From NCBI GenBank assembly GCA_045120135.1, contig JBGVEN010000020.1, positions 70,078 to 134,077 of the forward strand: 64,000 nucleotides of DNA. Direction: 5' to 3'. Each line of letters starts with the position of its first letter. Position 1 is the stretch's first letter. Shown in pieces: positions 17,225 through 25,672 of this stretch. The translations under genes were made by a program, and so were the position numbers. Source of the DNA: SIG440 sp045120135. Its GTDB lineage: Bacteria > Bacillota > Clostridia > Monoglobales > Monoglobaceae. Under the pieces are notes generated by a model that saw only the letters and a program-made list of their open reading frames with translations, had not been told where the DNA came from and searched no databases.

Positions 17225-18590
17225 GGTAAATGCAAAGCTTGATCCGAATTTTCAGCCGCTTTCGGTTGTGTGCCGTGATATGCGTGAAGCAACTAAGGAT
17301 AACGGTCAGGATATAGTTATTGCAATTGAGAGAAACAAAGGATATACAACTACATACAAAACAAGAATTTTCCCTGACAACACAGGACACGACGAAGAAA
17401 ATTTCAATTTCATCGAGAGAATTACAAAGTCACTTTTGTGGGTTGCAGGCGGATATAAAATCATAATTGCCGGAAGTACGGTTGTTGGTGAAAAAATTAA
17501 AGAAGCATACACAGACGGCGGACTCCGTGATTTTGATGTTCACTTTATGGAAAGAGTATATGAGCATAAGTTTGAGGTTGAGGTTTGCTCAATAGAAAAT
17601 GCTCCCGAGGACAAGTCTTCTGCTGCACCGATAGGCAGACATCTTGAGGGGTGCCGTATCGGATTTGACGCCGGCGGTAGTGACCGTAAGGTAAGTGCGG
17701 TTATAGACGGCGAAAGTGTTTATTCCGAGGAGGTTGTATGGTTCCCCAAGACTACCGAGGACCCCGACTATCACTATCAGGGAATTCTTGATGCAATGAA
17801 GACAGCAGCATCATATATGCCCAGAGTTGATGCTATCGGTGTTTCCAGTGCAGGTGTATATGTTGACAACCGAATAATGGTTGCGTCGCTGTTCCTTAAG
17901 GTAAGCGACGAGGACTTTGACAAAAAAGTAAAGAATATGTATCTGGATGTTGCAAAGGAAATCGGAGCGGATATTCCGATTGAGGTTGCAAACGACGGTG
18001 ATGTTACCGCCCTTGCCGGAGCTATGGATTTGAACGATAATTCTGTCCTTGGTGTTGCTATGGGTACATCCGAAGCGGGTGGTTATGTTGACCCTCAGGG
18101 TAATATCACGGGCTGGCTCAACGAGCTTGCATTTGTTCCGGTTGATTTCTCAACAGACGCAATGGTTGACGAATGGTCGGGTGACTATGGCTGTGGTGTT
18201 AAGTACTTCTCTCAGGACGGTGTAATCAAGCTTGCACCATACGCCGGCATTGAACTTGACGAGAGCCTTTCACCTGCTGAAAAGCTCAAGGTTGTTCAGG
18301 GCCTTATGAAAGAGGGCGACAGCCGTGCAGCAGATATTTATGACACAATCGGTGCATACTTCGGCTATGCAATTGCATACTATACCGAATTCTATGATAT
18401 AAAACATGTTCTGATTATGGGCAGAGTTACATCAGGTGAGGGTGGAAGCATTCTTCTCAGCCGTGCTCAGGAGGTTCTTGATAAAGAGTTCCCCGAGCTT
18501 GCAAAGAAAATTCAGCTCCATATTCCGGATGAAAGCTCGCGTAGAGTGGGTCAGTCGGTTGCTGCAGCAAGCTTGCCTAAAATAGATTAA
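17214..18590 (+). CDS. ROK-family protein with long N-terminal extension
   Basis: A 458-residue protein. Residues about 150-458 are an actin-fold ROK kinase-like domain: GCRIGFDAGGSDRKVSAV (phosphate-1 loop), IGVSSAGVYVDNRI, VANDGDVTALAGAM (catalytic Asp in NDGD) and GVAMGTSEAGGYVD (phosphate-2). The Cys-rich zinc motif of typical ROK sugar kinases is not recognisable. The first 150 residues match nothing I know. There is no HTH, so it is a kinase or sugar-binding enzyme and not a NagC/Mlc-type repressor. Coupled by overlap to nagA; a sugar or amino-sugar kinase role is inferred. Confidence 0.78.
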   Translation: MKLKVNAKLDPNFQPLSVVCRDMREATKDNGQDIVIAIERNKGYTTTYKTRIFPDNTGHDEENFNFIERITKSLLWVAGGYKIIIAGSTVVGEKIKEAYTDGGLRDFDVHFMERVYEHKFEVEVCSIENAPEDKSSAAPIGRHLEGCRIGFDAGGSDRKVSAVIDGESVYSEEVVWFPKTTEDPDYHYQGILDAMKTAASYMPRVDAIGVSSAGVYVDNRIMVASLFLKVSDEDFDKKVKNMYLDVAKEIGADIPIEVANDGDVTALAGAMDLNDNSVLGVAMGTSEAGGYVDPQGNITGWLNELAFVPVDFSTDAMVDEWSGDYGCGVKYFSQDGVIKLAPYAGIELDESLSPAEKLKVVQGLMKEGDSRAADIYDTIGAYFGYAIAYYTEFYDIKHVLIMGRVTSGEGGSILLSRAQEVLDKEFPELAKKIQLHIPDESSRRVGQSVAAASLPKID

Positions 18591-18638
18591 AATCTTAAAA
18601 AAACTCAAAAATAGCTGTAAAAATCTTAAAAAAGGGTA

Positions 18639-18667
18639 TTGAAAATCGGTAAAAAGAGTGATATATT
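18639..18667 (+). promoter_or_regulatory. Promoter of the sugar isomerase gene
   Basis: TTGAAA at 18639-18644, 17-base spacer, TATATT at 18662-18667, 34 bases before the ATG of the TIM-barrel isomerase, with AAAGGAGAA between. Confidence 0.6.
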
Positions 18668-18700
18668 TAACTTGAAGTAAGTTAAAGGAGAATCTTTATT

Positions 18701-19585
18701 ATGAACAATCCAGTTATAATGCATGTTAATTACGGCGAACAAAGATATGATTCATACGGTAGCAATACGGTTGCAGACATCTGTAAAATGGCGGCAGAAC
18801 TCGGGTTTGACGGCATTGAATTTCGTGGAACTCCTCCAAAAGAATTTAAGGAGATGCCCTTTTTGGACTATGCAAAGCAGATTGAGGCCGGTATGAAGGA
18901 ATATGGCCTTTCACATATCCTGATGGGTATGCTGGTTGGTGAATGTCTGAGCACAGATAAAGATGCACGTCAGAAGTCAATCGATACAGTTGTTGAAAAA
19001 ACAAAGATTGCGAATGACCTTCTTGGAACAACAGTGTTCAACTGTTTCACGAGCTACATAGCTTGTCCGGTTAAGACGAAGACTGCTATTGGTGTTGAAT
19101 TTAACGGCAGTGCTGCTGCAACAGAGGAACAGTGGAAGCTGACGGTTGACCTTTATCAGCAGCTTGCAAAGAAGCTTGAACCGCTTGGCGTAAAGTATGC
19201 GTTTGAAACACATATGAACTACATACACGACCTCCCACAGGCTACAATGAAGCTTGTAAACCTTATTGACAGCCCTGTTATCGGTGTAAATATGGACTTT
19301 GGAAATACTATGTATTTCCCCGAACATCCAACTGTAGAAGAGGCGATTGACCTTTACGGCGATAAGCTGTTCTACACACATCTTAAGAATTCTTCACCTG
19401 TGGCCGGCGGGCGTAAAGCATCTGCACTTTCTGACGGTGAGATTAACCATCGGGTATATCTTAAAAAGCTGAAAGCGGTTGGGTATGCCGGACCTATCGG
19501 TATCGAGGCACCCCGCCCCGGTGACCGTTACTGGTTTGCCCAGCAGGATTTGGCATATTACAAGGCGGTTGCAGCGTCAATTTAA
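18701..19585 (+). CDS. Sugar phosphate isomerase/epimerase (xylose-isomerase-like TIM barrel)
   Basis: A 294-residue single-domain TIM-barrel enzyme (AP endonuclease family 2 / IolE-like). Metal-site glutamates and acids appear in GFDGIEFRG near residue 33, YAFETHMNYIHDLP near 166, GVNMDFGNT near 195, FYTHLKNS near 225 and GPIGIEAPRPGD near 267. Specificity cannot be read from the sequence. It has its own promoter but follows the nagA-ROK pair in the same orientation and ends in a terminator, so it may act on a product of that pathway. Confidence 0.85.
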   Translation: MNNPVIMHVNYGEQRYDSYGSNTVADICKMAAELGFDGIEFRGTPPKEFKEMPFLDYAKQIEAGMKEYGLSHILMGMLVGECLSTDKDARQKSIDTVVEKTKIANDLLGTTVFNCFTSYIACPVKTKTAIGVEFNGSAAATEEQWKLTVDLYQQLAKKLEPLGVKYAFETHMNYIHDLPQATMKLVNLIDSPVIGVNMDFGNTMYFPEHPTVEEAIDLYGDKLFYTHLKNSSPVAGGRKASALSDGEINHRVYLKKLKAVGYAGPIGIEAPRPGDRYWFAQQDLAYYKAVAASI

Positions 19586-19594
19586 TAAAAAACT

Positions 19595-19623
19595 AAACAG
19601 CACTTAAAAAGTGCTGTTTTTAT
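19595..19623 (+). terminator. Intrinsic terminator after the isomerase gene
   Basis: AAACAGCACTT pairs with AAGTGCTGTTT around a short A loop, followed by TTTTTATTTT. Confidence 0.85.
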
Positions 19624-19688
19624 TTTGCCTATGAGGAAAACACTATTCCTTGACTTTGGGATATATGTATGATACAATATATATAATT

Positions 19689-19717
19689 TTGACAAATACA
19701 TATTTTGTATTTAAAAT
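19689..19717 (+). promoter_or_regulatory. recA promoter with an inverted repeat in the spacer
   Basis: TTGACA at 19689-19694, 17-base spacer, TAAAAT at 19712-19717. The spacer AATACATATTTTGTATT is an inverted repeat (AATACA/TTGTATT) and could be an operator. It does not match the Bacillus/Clostridium LexA box (GAAC-N4-GTTC). Confidence 0.6.
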
Positions 19718-19776
19718 GAATGTAAATTAAAGGGTTATACTTTAAAACTGTAAAAATCGGAAAGGTGGTTTTTATA

Positions 19777-20844
19777 ATGCAGGATGAGAAAAGAAAAGCT
19801 CTTGAAAATGTCTTTGGACAGATAGAAAAACAGTTTGGTGCAGGTGCGGTTATGCGTCTTGGCGAAAAAACAGATGCCGAGGTGGAGGCTATCCCTACCG
19901 GCTCAATGTCACTTGATATTGCCCTTGGTATAGGCGGTGTTCCCCGAGGCCGTATTGTTGAAATTTACGGTCCGGAATCTTCGGGTAAAACAACCGTTGC
20001 ACTTCATATAGTTGCCGAAGCACAGAAAATGGGCGGCGAAGCTGCGTTTATTGATGCTGAACACGCACTTGACCCCGTATATGCAGAAAAATTGGGTGTG
20101 CGTATAGACGATTTAATTGTATCTCAGCCCGATACCGGGGAACAGGCTCTTGAAATTACCGAACAGCTTGTTCGTTCCGGTGCAATTGATGTAATCGTTA
20201 TAGACTCGGTTGCAGCTCTTGTTCCTAAACAGGAAATCGAGGGGCTTATGGGTGATTCACATGTTGGTCTTCAGGCAAGACTTATGTCTCAGGCACTCAG
20301 AAAGCTTACATCTGTTGTTAGCAAATCCAATACAACTGCAATATTTATTAACCAGCTTCGTGAAAAGGTTGGCGTTATGTTTGGCAACCCTGAAACAACT
20401 GCCGGCGGTCGTGCTCTTAAATATTATGCATCTGTTCGTCTTGATGTACGTCGTGTTGAGGCACTTAAAGGCGACGAGGGCGCAATCGGTAACCATACAA
20501 GAGTAAAGGTTGTTAAAAATAAGGTGGCACCGCCCTTTAAAGAAGCTGAATTTGACATTATTTACGGTGAGGGTATCTCAAAGTCCGGCAACATCGTGGA
20601 TGTAGGTGTTGATTTTGGGATAATCAAAAAGTCCGGTTCATGGTTCTCATATAACGATGAAAAACTGGGACAGGGCAGGGAAGCTGTTAAAAAGCTTATC
20701 GAAGAGGACGAGGCACTTTGCTTTGAGCTTGAAAACAAGATAAGAGAAAAGGCAGGTCTGCCACTCGTAGATGCAGATGCCGACGGTGAAGAAGTTACTG
20801 CAACAGAATTCAAGCCGGTTCCCAAGCCCACAAAAAAGAAGTAA
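19777..20844 (+). CDS. recA: Recombinase RecA
   Basis: A 355-residue DNA-strand-exchange ATPase. Walker A GPESSGKTTVALH, Walker B VIVIDSVAALVP, the L1/L2 DNA-binding loops (LMGDSHVGLQARLMSQALRK; FINQLREKVGVMFGNPETT) and the KYYASVRLDVRR block are all present. The C-terminal tail is acidic then lysine-rich. GTG at 19765 is in frame, but the AAAGGTGG site precedes the ATG at 19777, which fits the family start. recX follows at three bases. Confidence 0.97.
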   Translation: MQDEKRKALENVFGQIEKQFGAGAVMRLGEKTDAEVEAIPTGSMSLDIALGIGGVPRGRIVEIYGPESSGKTTVALHIVAEAQKMGGEAAFIDAEHALDPVYAEKLGVRIDDLIVSQPDTGEQALEITEQLVRSGAIDVIVIDSVAALVPKQEIEGLMGDSHVGLQARLMSQALRKLTSVVSKSNTTAIFINQLREKVGVMFGNPETTAGGRALKYYASVRLDVRRVEALKGDEGAIGNHTRVKVVKNKVAPPFKEAEFDIIYGEGISKSGNIVDVGVDFGIIKKSGSWFSYNDEKLGQGREAVKKLIEEDEALCFELENKIREKAGLPLVDADADGEEVTATEFKPVPKPTKKK

Positions 20845-20847
20845 AAA

Positions 20848-21318
20848 ATGGAACTTGAAAAAGCAAAAAAGATAGCAGCATCACTTTTATCATATAAAAG
20901 CTATACCTGTCAGGAGATACACCAAAGACTTGTTCGCAAGGGTATCGACACTGAGGTGGCAGAGCTTACTGTTGCCGAGTTTGCCAAGGCAGGCATACTC
21001 AACGATGCGGAATATTCAAGAATGTATATTCATGATGCCCTGATGCTTGGAATGAAAGGACTTTTCCGTATCAAGCAGGAGCTTCGGGCAAAGGGTGTTG
21101 CCCTTTCGGTGATTGACAGGGCAGCGGAGGAAGTTGATGTTGATGTAGAGGAAATGCTTGAAGGCTATGTTCGCATCAGGTTTGCAGACAAGGAGTTTTC
21201 GGACCGGAGGGAGCTGGAAAAGGCAAAAGCTCACCTTGCCAGGAGAGGCTTTAGCCTTTCTGAGATAAACAGATGCTTTAAAAAGTTAAATATTACAGTT
21301 AGGAGCGAGGAGTTTTGA
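20848..21318 (+). CDS. recX: Regulatory protein RecX
   Basis: A 156-residue all-helical modulator of RecA filaments with three tandem helical repeats: SYTCQEIHQRLVRKGID, GLFRIKQELRAKGVA and ELEKAKAHLARRGFSLSEI. The gene sits three bases after recA and overlaps rimO by four bases (TTGA), so all three are probably one transcript. Length and location are typical for the family. Confidence 0.9.
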   Translation: MELEKAKKIAASLLSYKSYTCQEIHQRLVRKGIDTEVAELTVAEFAKAGILNDAEYSRMYIHDALMLGMKGLFRIKQELRAKGVALSVIDRAAEEVDVDVEEMLEGYVRIRFADKEFSDRRELEKAKAHLARRGFSLSEINRCFKKLNITVRSEEF

Positions 21319-22631
21319 AAAAGGTTTCACTGGTCTCTTTAGGCTGTTCAAAGAATTTGGTTGATGCAGAGGAAATGCTGGGATTACTCGAGGATAACGG
21401 CTTTGAGATAGCAGAAAATGAGGAAGAAGCAGATGTGATGATAGTAAATACCTGTGCGTTCATTGACTCTGCCAAGCAGGAATCCATAGACTGTATCCTT
21501 GAACTTGCAAGTTACAAGAAAAATAACCCCGACAGACTTTTGGTTGTTACCGGTTGTATGAGCCAAAGATACAAGGAAGAACTGAAAAAGGAAATTCCAG
21601 AGGTTGATATAGTAATCGGTACAAACGAATATGGTAAAATTGCAGAAATTTTACAAAATTACAACAGCGGAATATATTGCAGCGACGAATATATGGAGAC
21701 ACGACTTCGCAGAGTTGTTACAACGCCGCCCTATATGGCATATCTAAAGATTGCAGAGGGTTGTGACAATCATTGTACTTATTGCGTTATTCCGTCTATT
21801 CGGGGTAAGTACCGCAGTCGCAGTATGGAGGATATAATCGACGAGGCAAAAAAACTTGTGGCAGGCGGTGCAAAGGAGCTTGTGGTTATCGCACAGGACA
21901 CAACAAGGTATGGCATTGACCGTTATGGCGAATACAAGTTGCCAGAGCTTCTTAAAAACCTGTGCCGGATTGAAGGTGTTCGCTGGATACGAGTACATTA
22001 CTGTTATCCCGAACTCATTACCGATGAATTGATTGAAGTCTTCGCAACTGAAGAAAAAATCTGTAATTACCTCGATATTCCTATTCAGCATTGCAATGAC
22101 GAAATTCTTAAGCTGATGGGCAGACGAACCAACAAAAAAGAAATATGCGACCTTATCCAAAAACTGAGAGAGCGTATTCCCGGTTTGGTTCTTAGAACAT
22201 CTCTGATTGCAGGGTTCCCCGGCGAAACCGAGGAGCAGTTTGAAGAACTTCGCGACTTTGTAACGGAGGCAGAGTTCGACAGACTTGGTGTTTTTGCATA
22301 CTCTCAGGAGGAGGGTACTGCTGCGGCAAAGCTCAAGGGTCAGCTGGACGAGGAGGAAAAATTCGCCCGTCAGGAAATGCTTATGGTAGATCAGGCGGCG
22401 GTTTCTGAGGAGCTTAATCAGAAAAAAATCGGTAAGACTTTTGAAGTTCTGACAGAAGGCTATGATGCAATAGTCAAGATGTACTATGGCAGAACATACG
22501 GTGATTCCGAGGAGATTGACGGCAAGGTGTTCTTCACATCAAAGGAAAAGATTAATGCCGGAGAATTTGTTACGGTTCAAGTTGCTGATTATACCGAATA
22601 TGATTTGTATGGCGAAAGGGAGGAAAAATAA
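21315..22631 (+). CDS. rimO: Ribosomal protein uS12 methylthiotransferase RimO
   Basis: A 438-residue radical SAM enzyme that methylthiolates Asp of ribosomal protein S12. Three cysteines of the N-terminal MTTase domain (LGCSKNLVDAE, VNTCAFI, VTGCMSQR) bind the auxiliary [4Fe-4S] cluster, CDNHCTYC near residue 147 binds the radical SAM cluster, and a TRAM domain ends the protein. The start is TTG, set by the AGGAGCGAGGAG site and by overlap with the recX stop. The SLGCSKNLVDAE form marks RimO and not MiaB. Confidence 0.95.
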   Translation: MKKVSLVSLGCSKNLVDAEEMLGLLEDNGFEIAENEEEADVMIVNTCAFIDSAKQESIDCILELASYKKNNPDRLLVVTGCMSQRYKEELKKEIPEVDIVIGTNEYGKIAEILQNYNSGIYCSDEYMETRLRRVVTTPPYMAYLKIAEGCDNHCTYCVIPSIRGKYRSRSMEDIIDEAKKLVAGGAKELVVIAQDTTRYGIDRYGEYKLPELLKNLCRIEGVRWIRVHYCYPELITDELIEVFATEEKICNYLDIPIQHCNDEILKLMGRRTNKKEICDLIQKLRERIPGLVLRTSLIAGFPGETEEQFEELRDFVTEAEFDRLGVFAYSQEEGTAAAKLKGQLDEEEKFARQEMLMVDQAAVSEELNQKKIGKTFEVLTEGYDAIVKMYYGRTYGDSEEIDGKVFFTSKEKINAGEFVTVQVADYTEYDLYGEREEK

Positions 22632-23180
22632 ATGAATACACCCAATAAACTTACATTACTCAGGGTTATTATGGTTCCCGTATTTATGTGGGCACTTACT
22701 GCAGGTCATTATGTGGCGGCAGTTGTGATATTTATATTAGCATCACTCACCGACCAGCTCGACGGACATCTTGCCCGCAAAAACAATCAGGTAACAACCT
22801 TTGGCAAGCTTATGGACCCTCTTGCGGACAAAATCCTTACAATTTCTGCTTTAGTGTGCCTGCTTGGAATTGGTGCAGATTTCATTAACTCATGGGTTGT
22901 TATGATTATTATTGCCCGTGAACTGATTGTTACTGGCATTCGCCAGCTTGCAATGGGCGAGAATACGGTTATTGCTGCAAGTCAATGGGGCAAGGCAAAG
23001 ACCGTTTCGCAGATGGCGGCACTAATTGCTGTTATGATTGATTTGGTTGTTCCGCTCCGACTGGGTGAAGCATTTTATAGCTGCCTTACATTCTGGCTTG
23101 TTGCTTTGGCAGTAGCACTGACGGTGTATTCGGGAATTGACTATGTCGTTAAAAACCGACATCTTATTACATTTAAATAG
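22632..23180 (+). CDS. pgsA: CDP-diacylglycerol--glycerol-3-phosphate 3-phosphatidyltransferase
   Basis: A 182-residue membrane enzyme that makes phosphatidylglycerol phosphate. The CDP-alcohol phosphotransferase motif is complete: TDQLDGHLARKN, then FGKLMDPLADK (D-x2-D-G-x2-A-R-x8-G-x3-D-x3-D). Several membrane helices follow. It begins directly after the rimO stop codon, the common recA/rimO/pgsA neighbourhood of Clostridia. Confidence 0.94.
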   Translation: MNTPNKLTLLRVIMVPVFMWALTAGHYVAAVVIFILASLTDQLDGHLARKNNQVTTFGKLMDPLADKILTISALVCLLGIGADFINSWVVMIIIARELIVTGIRQLAMGENTVIAASQWGKAKTVSQMAALIAVMIDLVVPLRLGEAFYSCLTFWLVALAVALTVYSGIDYVVKNRHLITFK

Positions 23181-23221
23181 GTAAAATTTTTATCTCACGG
23201 AAAAATTTACGAAAATTTCTA

Positions 23222-23251
23222 TTGACGGCTATATATGTTGTATGATATATT
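23222..23251 (+). promoter_or_regulatory. acpP promoter
   Basis: TTGACG at 23222-23227 and TATATT at 23246-23251 with an 18-base spacer, 31 bases before the acpP start codon and its AAGGAGG site. Confidence 0.55.
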
Positions 23252-23282
23252 ATTTATACAGACTATTCAAGGAGGATTTTAA

Positions 23283-23513
23283 ATGGACATTTTTGAAAAA
23301 ATTAAAGAAATTACAGCAGAACAGCTTGATATTGATGAAAGTCTGATTACAATGGATGCTTCGTTCATCAATGACCTTGAGGCAGACTCACTTGCACTGG
23401 TACAGCTTATGATGGCTCTTGAGGAAGAATTTGATATGGAAATTCCGGACGAAGAAGCTGAGGAAATCGCGACTGTTGCTGATGCTGTAAACTATATCAA
23501 AGCAAAATCCTAA
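23283..23513 (+). CDS. acpP: Acyl carrier protein
   Basis: A 76-residue acidic carrier of fatty-acyl chains. The phosphopantetheine serine lies in LEADSLALVQLMMALEEEF near residue 37 (D-S-L), followed by the acidic helix-III region IPDEEAEEIATV. It has its own promoter and a perfect AAGGAGG site and is followed by rnc, the usual acpP-rnc pair, though no fab genes are adjacent. Confidence 0.95.
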   Translation: MDIFEKIKEITAEQLDIDESLITMDASFINDLEADSLALVQLMMALEEEFDMEIPDEEAEEIATVADAVNYIKAKS

Positions 23514-23526
23514 AAACTAATACCTT

Positions 23527-23550
23527 GAACTGCCGTATAAGCGGCAGTTC
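23527..23550 (+). terminator. Hairpin between acpP and rnc
   Basis: GAACTGCCG pairs with CGGCAGTTC around TATAAG, followed by ATTTAATTAT. The T run is poor, so this is probably an attenuator-like or mRNA-stabilising hairpin that gives acpP more transcript than rnc. Confidence 0.5.
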
Positions 23551-23572
23551 ATTTAATTATAAGGTGAATATA

Positions 23573-24232
23573 ATGAATATTGGATACACATTCAAAAACA
23601 AAAAATTTCTTGAACTGGCATTTACCCATATCTCGTTTGCTAACGATACCAAAACCGAGAGCAATCAAAGATTGGAATTCTTGGGTGATAGCGTTCTGTC
23701 GCACATTATTGCGGCACAACTGTATGGCATTTTTAAAGAACTGGATGAGGGCGAACTTACCAAAATTCGTGCAGCTCTTGTCTGCGAAAAATCTCTTGCA
23801 GCACTGGCAAGGGAACTGGACTTAGGCAAAGAAATCCGTTTTGGCAGAGCTGAAGCAAAGACAAACGGAAAGGATAAGGATTCAATTCTCGCAGATACAT
23901 TTGAAGCACTGCTTGGTGCAATATATCTCGACAGTGATTTTGAAACGGCAAGAAACTGGGTTCTCAATATTTTTGGCGACCGCATAAAAAATATTACCAT
24001 TATAAGCGAGACAAACTACAAATCAGAACTACAGATTTACTTTCAAAAACGGGACAAGGGTTCTGAGGTGGTTACATACAGGCTTAAAGAAAAGATTGGT
24101 CCTGACCACGACCCGATGTTTTATATCGAAGCTCTGTATCAAGGAAAGGTAATAGGCGAGGGCAGCGGCAAAAGCCGTAAGCTAGCTGAACAAAATGCAG
24201 CCCGCGTGGCTTATGAAGGAATGAAGAAGTAA
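23573..24232 (+). CDS. rnc: Ribonuclease III
   Basis: A 219-residue double-strand-specific RNase. The nuclease signature NQRLEFLGDSVLSHII is near residue 32 and the second metal site DTFEALLGAIYLD near residue 107; the C-terminal dsRNA-binding domain (about 145-219) ends GEGSGKSRKLAEQNAARVAY. The ATG at 23573 is chosen because AAGGTG precedes it and the upstream frame runs through the hairpin. The next gene begins two bases after its stop. Confidence 0.95.
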   Translation: MNIGYTFKNKKFLELAFTHISFANDTKTESNQRLEFLGDSVLSHIIAAQLYGIFKELDEGELTKIRAALVCEKSLAALARELDLGKEIRFGRAEAKTNGKDKDSILADTFEALLGAIYLDSDFETARNWVLNIFGDRIKNITIISETNYKSELQIYFQKRDKGSEVVTYRLKEKIGPDHDPMFYIEALYQGKVIGEGSGKSRKLAEQNAARVAYEGMKK

Positions 24233-24233
24233 T

Positions 24234-25214
24234 ATGCGAAAATATAATCTGCCGATTTTTATACCGCATCGGGGATGTCCTCACGATTGTGTTTTTTGCA
24301 GTCAACGCAAGATAACCGGCATTGATACTGAGGTTACACCGGCTCAAGTCCGCAATATGATAGAGGATTTTCTGAAAACAATAAAAAAGGAAAGTTCCAC
24401 AGCGGAAATTGCGTTTTTTGGTGGCAGCTTTACAGGTCTTGAATATGACACTCAGGAAGAATTCCTTAAAACTGCAGCAGAGTTTTTTCCGCAGATTGAC
24501 GGAATACGCCTTTCGACCCGTCCGGACTATATTGATGATAATATTATAAATTTACTGAAAAAATATGGTGTTACGACAGTGGAGCTTGGTGTACAGAGTA
24601 GCGATGAACTGGTGCTTCAAATGAACAGCCGCGGACATACCTTTGAATCTGTTAAAACGGCATCAAAGCAGATAAAGGATGCAGGGATTACCTTGGGGCA
24701 TCAAATGATGCTTGGGATGTACGGCTCAACTCCCGAAAAGGATATGCAAACGGTTAAGGATATAATTGCACTTAAGCCTGCCTGTGTCAGAATTTATCCG
24801 GTTGTTACAATAAAAGAGACTGCCCTTGAAGATTTATATAATTCCGGCAGATATCAGCCGTATACGGTAGAGCAGGCGGCGGAGCTAGCGAAACAGGCTG
24901 TGATTGAGTTCGGAAAAGTCGGCATTGAAGTGATACGAGTAGGACTTCACTCGTCTGAGGAGCTTGAAAGTGACGGAAACGTTGTGGCGGGTCCGTACCA
25001 CCCTGCTTTTGGTGAGCTGGTGGATAGCCTGATATATCGTGATAAAATTGAAGCAGAAATAAAGAAGTCCTCACCAGATAGCAAGACTTTTGAATATAAT
25101 TGTGACCCGTCCGAGGTTTCCAAGGTTGTAGGACATAAGGGAATGAATAAGAAGTATTTCTTTGAAAAGTACGGAATTCTTCTTAAAGTTAAGGAGCAAA
25201 GAGAAAATGAATAA
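24234..25214 (+). CDS. Radical SAM protein, Elp3-like
   Basis: A 326-residue protein with an N-terminal radical SAM domain (HRGCPHDCVFCSQRKITG, C-x3-C-x2-C near residue 15; FFGGSFTGL; LSTRPDYID; VELGVQS). It resembles the radical SAM half of Elp3 but lacks the acetyltransferase domain. Proteins of this type often follow rnc in Clostridia. The substrate is unknown; tRNA modification is a family-based guess. Its last bases overlap the luxS start. Confidence 0.82.
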   Translation: MRKYNLPIFIPHRGCPHDCVFCSQRKITGIDTEVTPAQVRNMIEDFLKTIKKESSTAEIAFFGGSFTGLEYDTQEEFLKTAAEFFPQIDGIRLSTRPDYIDDNIINLLKKYGVTTVELGVQSSDELVLQMNSRGHTFESVKTASKQIKDAGITLGHQMMLGMYGSTPEKDMQTVKDIIALKPACVRIYPVVTIKETALEDLYNSGRYQPYTVEQAAELAKQAVIEFGKVGIEVIRVGLHSSEELESDGNVVAGPYHPAFGELVDSLIYRDKIEAEIKKSSPDSKTFEYNCDPSEVSKVVGHKGMNKKYFFEKYGILLKVKEQRENE

Positions 25215-25671
25215 AATAGCAAGCTTTACTGTTGACCACCGCTATATCCGTGAATGGATTTATATTTCAAGAATTGACGGGGATATTACCACATATGATG
25301 TTCGTATGCGTAAGCCTAACACCGGAGATGTGATGAGCAACGCCGTGATGCACTCATTTGAACATCTGTTTGCTACATTTATGCGAAACGGTGCTTTGGC
25401 AAATGATGTGATATATGTCGGACCTATGGGTTGCCAGACCGGTTTTTACCTTCTTGTAAGAAACGCTAACCACAGGGCTGTTCTTGCAGAGGTTAAGAGA
25501 GTTCTTGCCGAGATTGCGTCATATAAGGGTGAGATGCCCGGCGCAAGTGAGATTGAGTGCGGCAATTACAGAAATCTCGATTGTTGTCTTGCGGCAAAAG
25601 AGGCGGAGAATTATCTTGAAAAAATTCAGGCTATAACAGAAAACGACCTTGAATACGAAACCGGAGAATAA
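25207..25671 (+). CDS. luxS: S-ribosylhomocysteine lyase
   Basis: A 154-residue Fe2+/Zn2+ enzyme that splits S-ribosylhomocysteine into homocysteine and DPD, the precursor of autoinducer-2. The metal site is visible as MHSFEHLFATFMRN (H-x-x-E-H) and CGNYRNLDC. GPMGCQTGFYLL carries the catalytic cysteine. The ATG at 25207 lies inside the end of the preceding radical SAM gene; the longer frame is rejected because the family starts M-x-K-I/V-x-S-F. MTA/SAH nucleosidase, the preceding step, is encoded at 61.8-62.5 kb. Confidence 0.95.
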   Translation: MNKIASFTVDHRYIREWIYISRIDGDITTYDVRMRKPNTGDVMSNAVMHSFEHLFATFMRNGALANDVIYVGPMGCQTGFYLLVRNANHRAVLAEVKRVLAEIASYKGEMPGASEIECGNYRNLDCCLAAKEAENYLEKIQAITENDLEYETGE

Positions 25672-25672
25672 A

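Noticed and set aside
19689..19717. LexA/SOS box in the recA promoter
   Set aside because: The inverted repeat AATACA/TTGTATT does not fit GAAC-N4-GTTC, so I report only an unassigned operator-like repeat.
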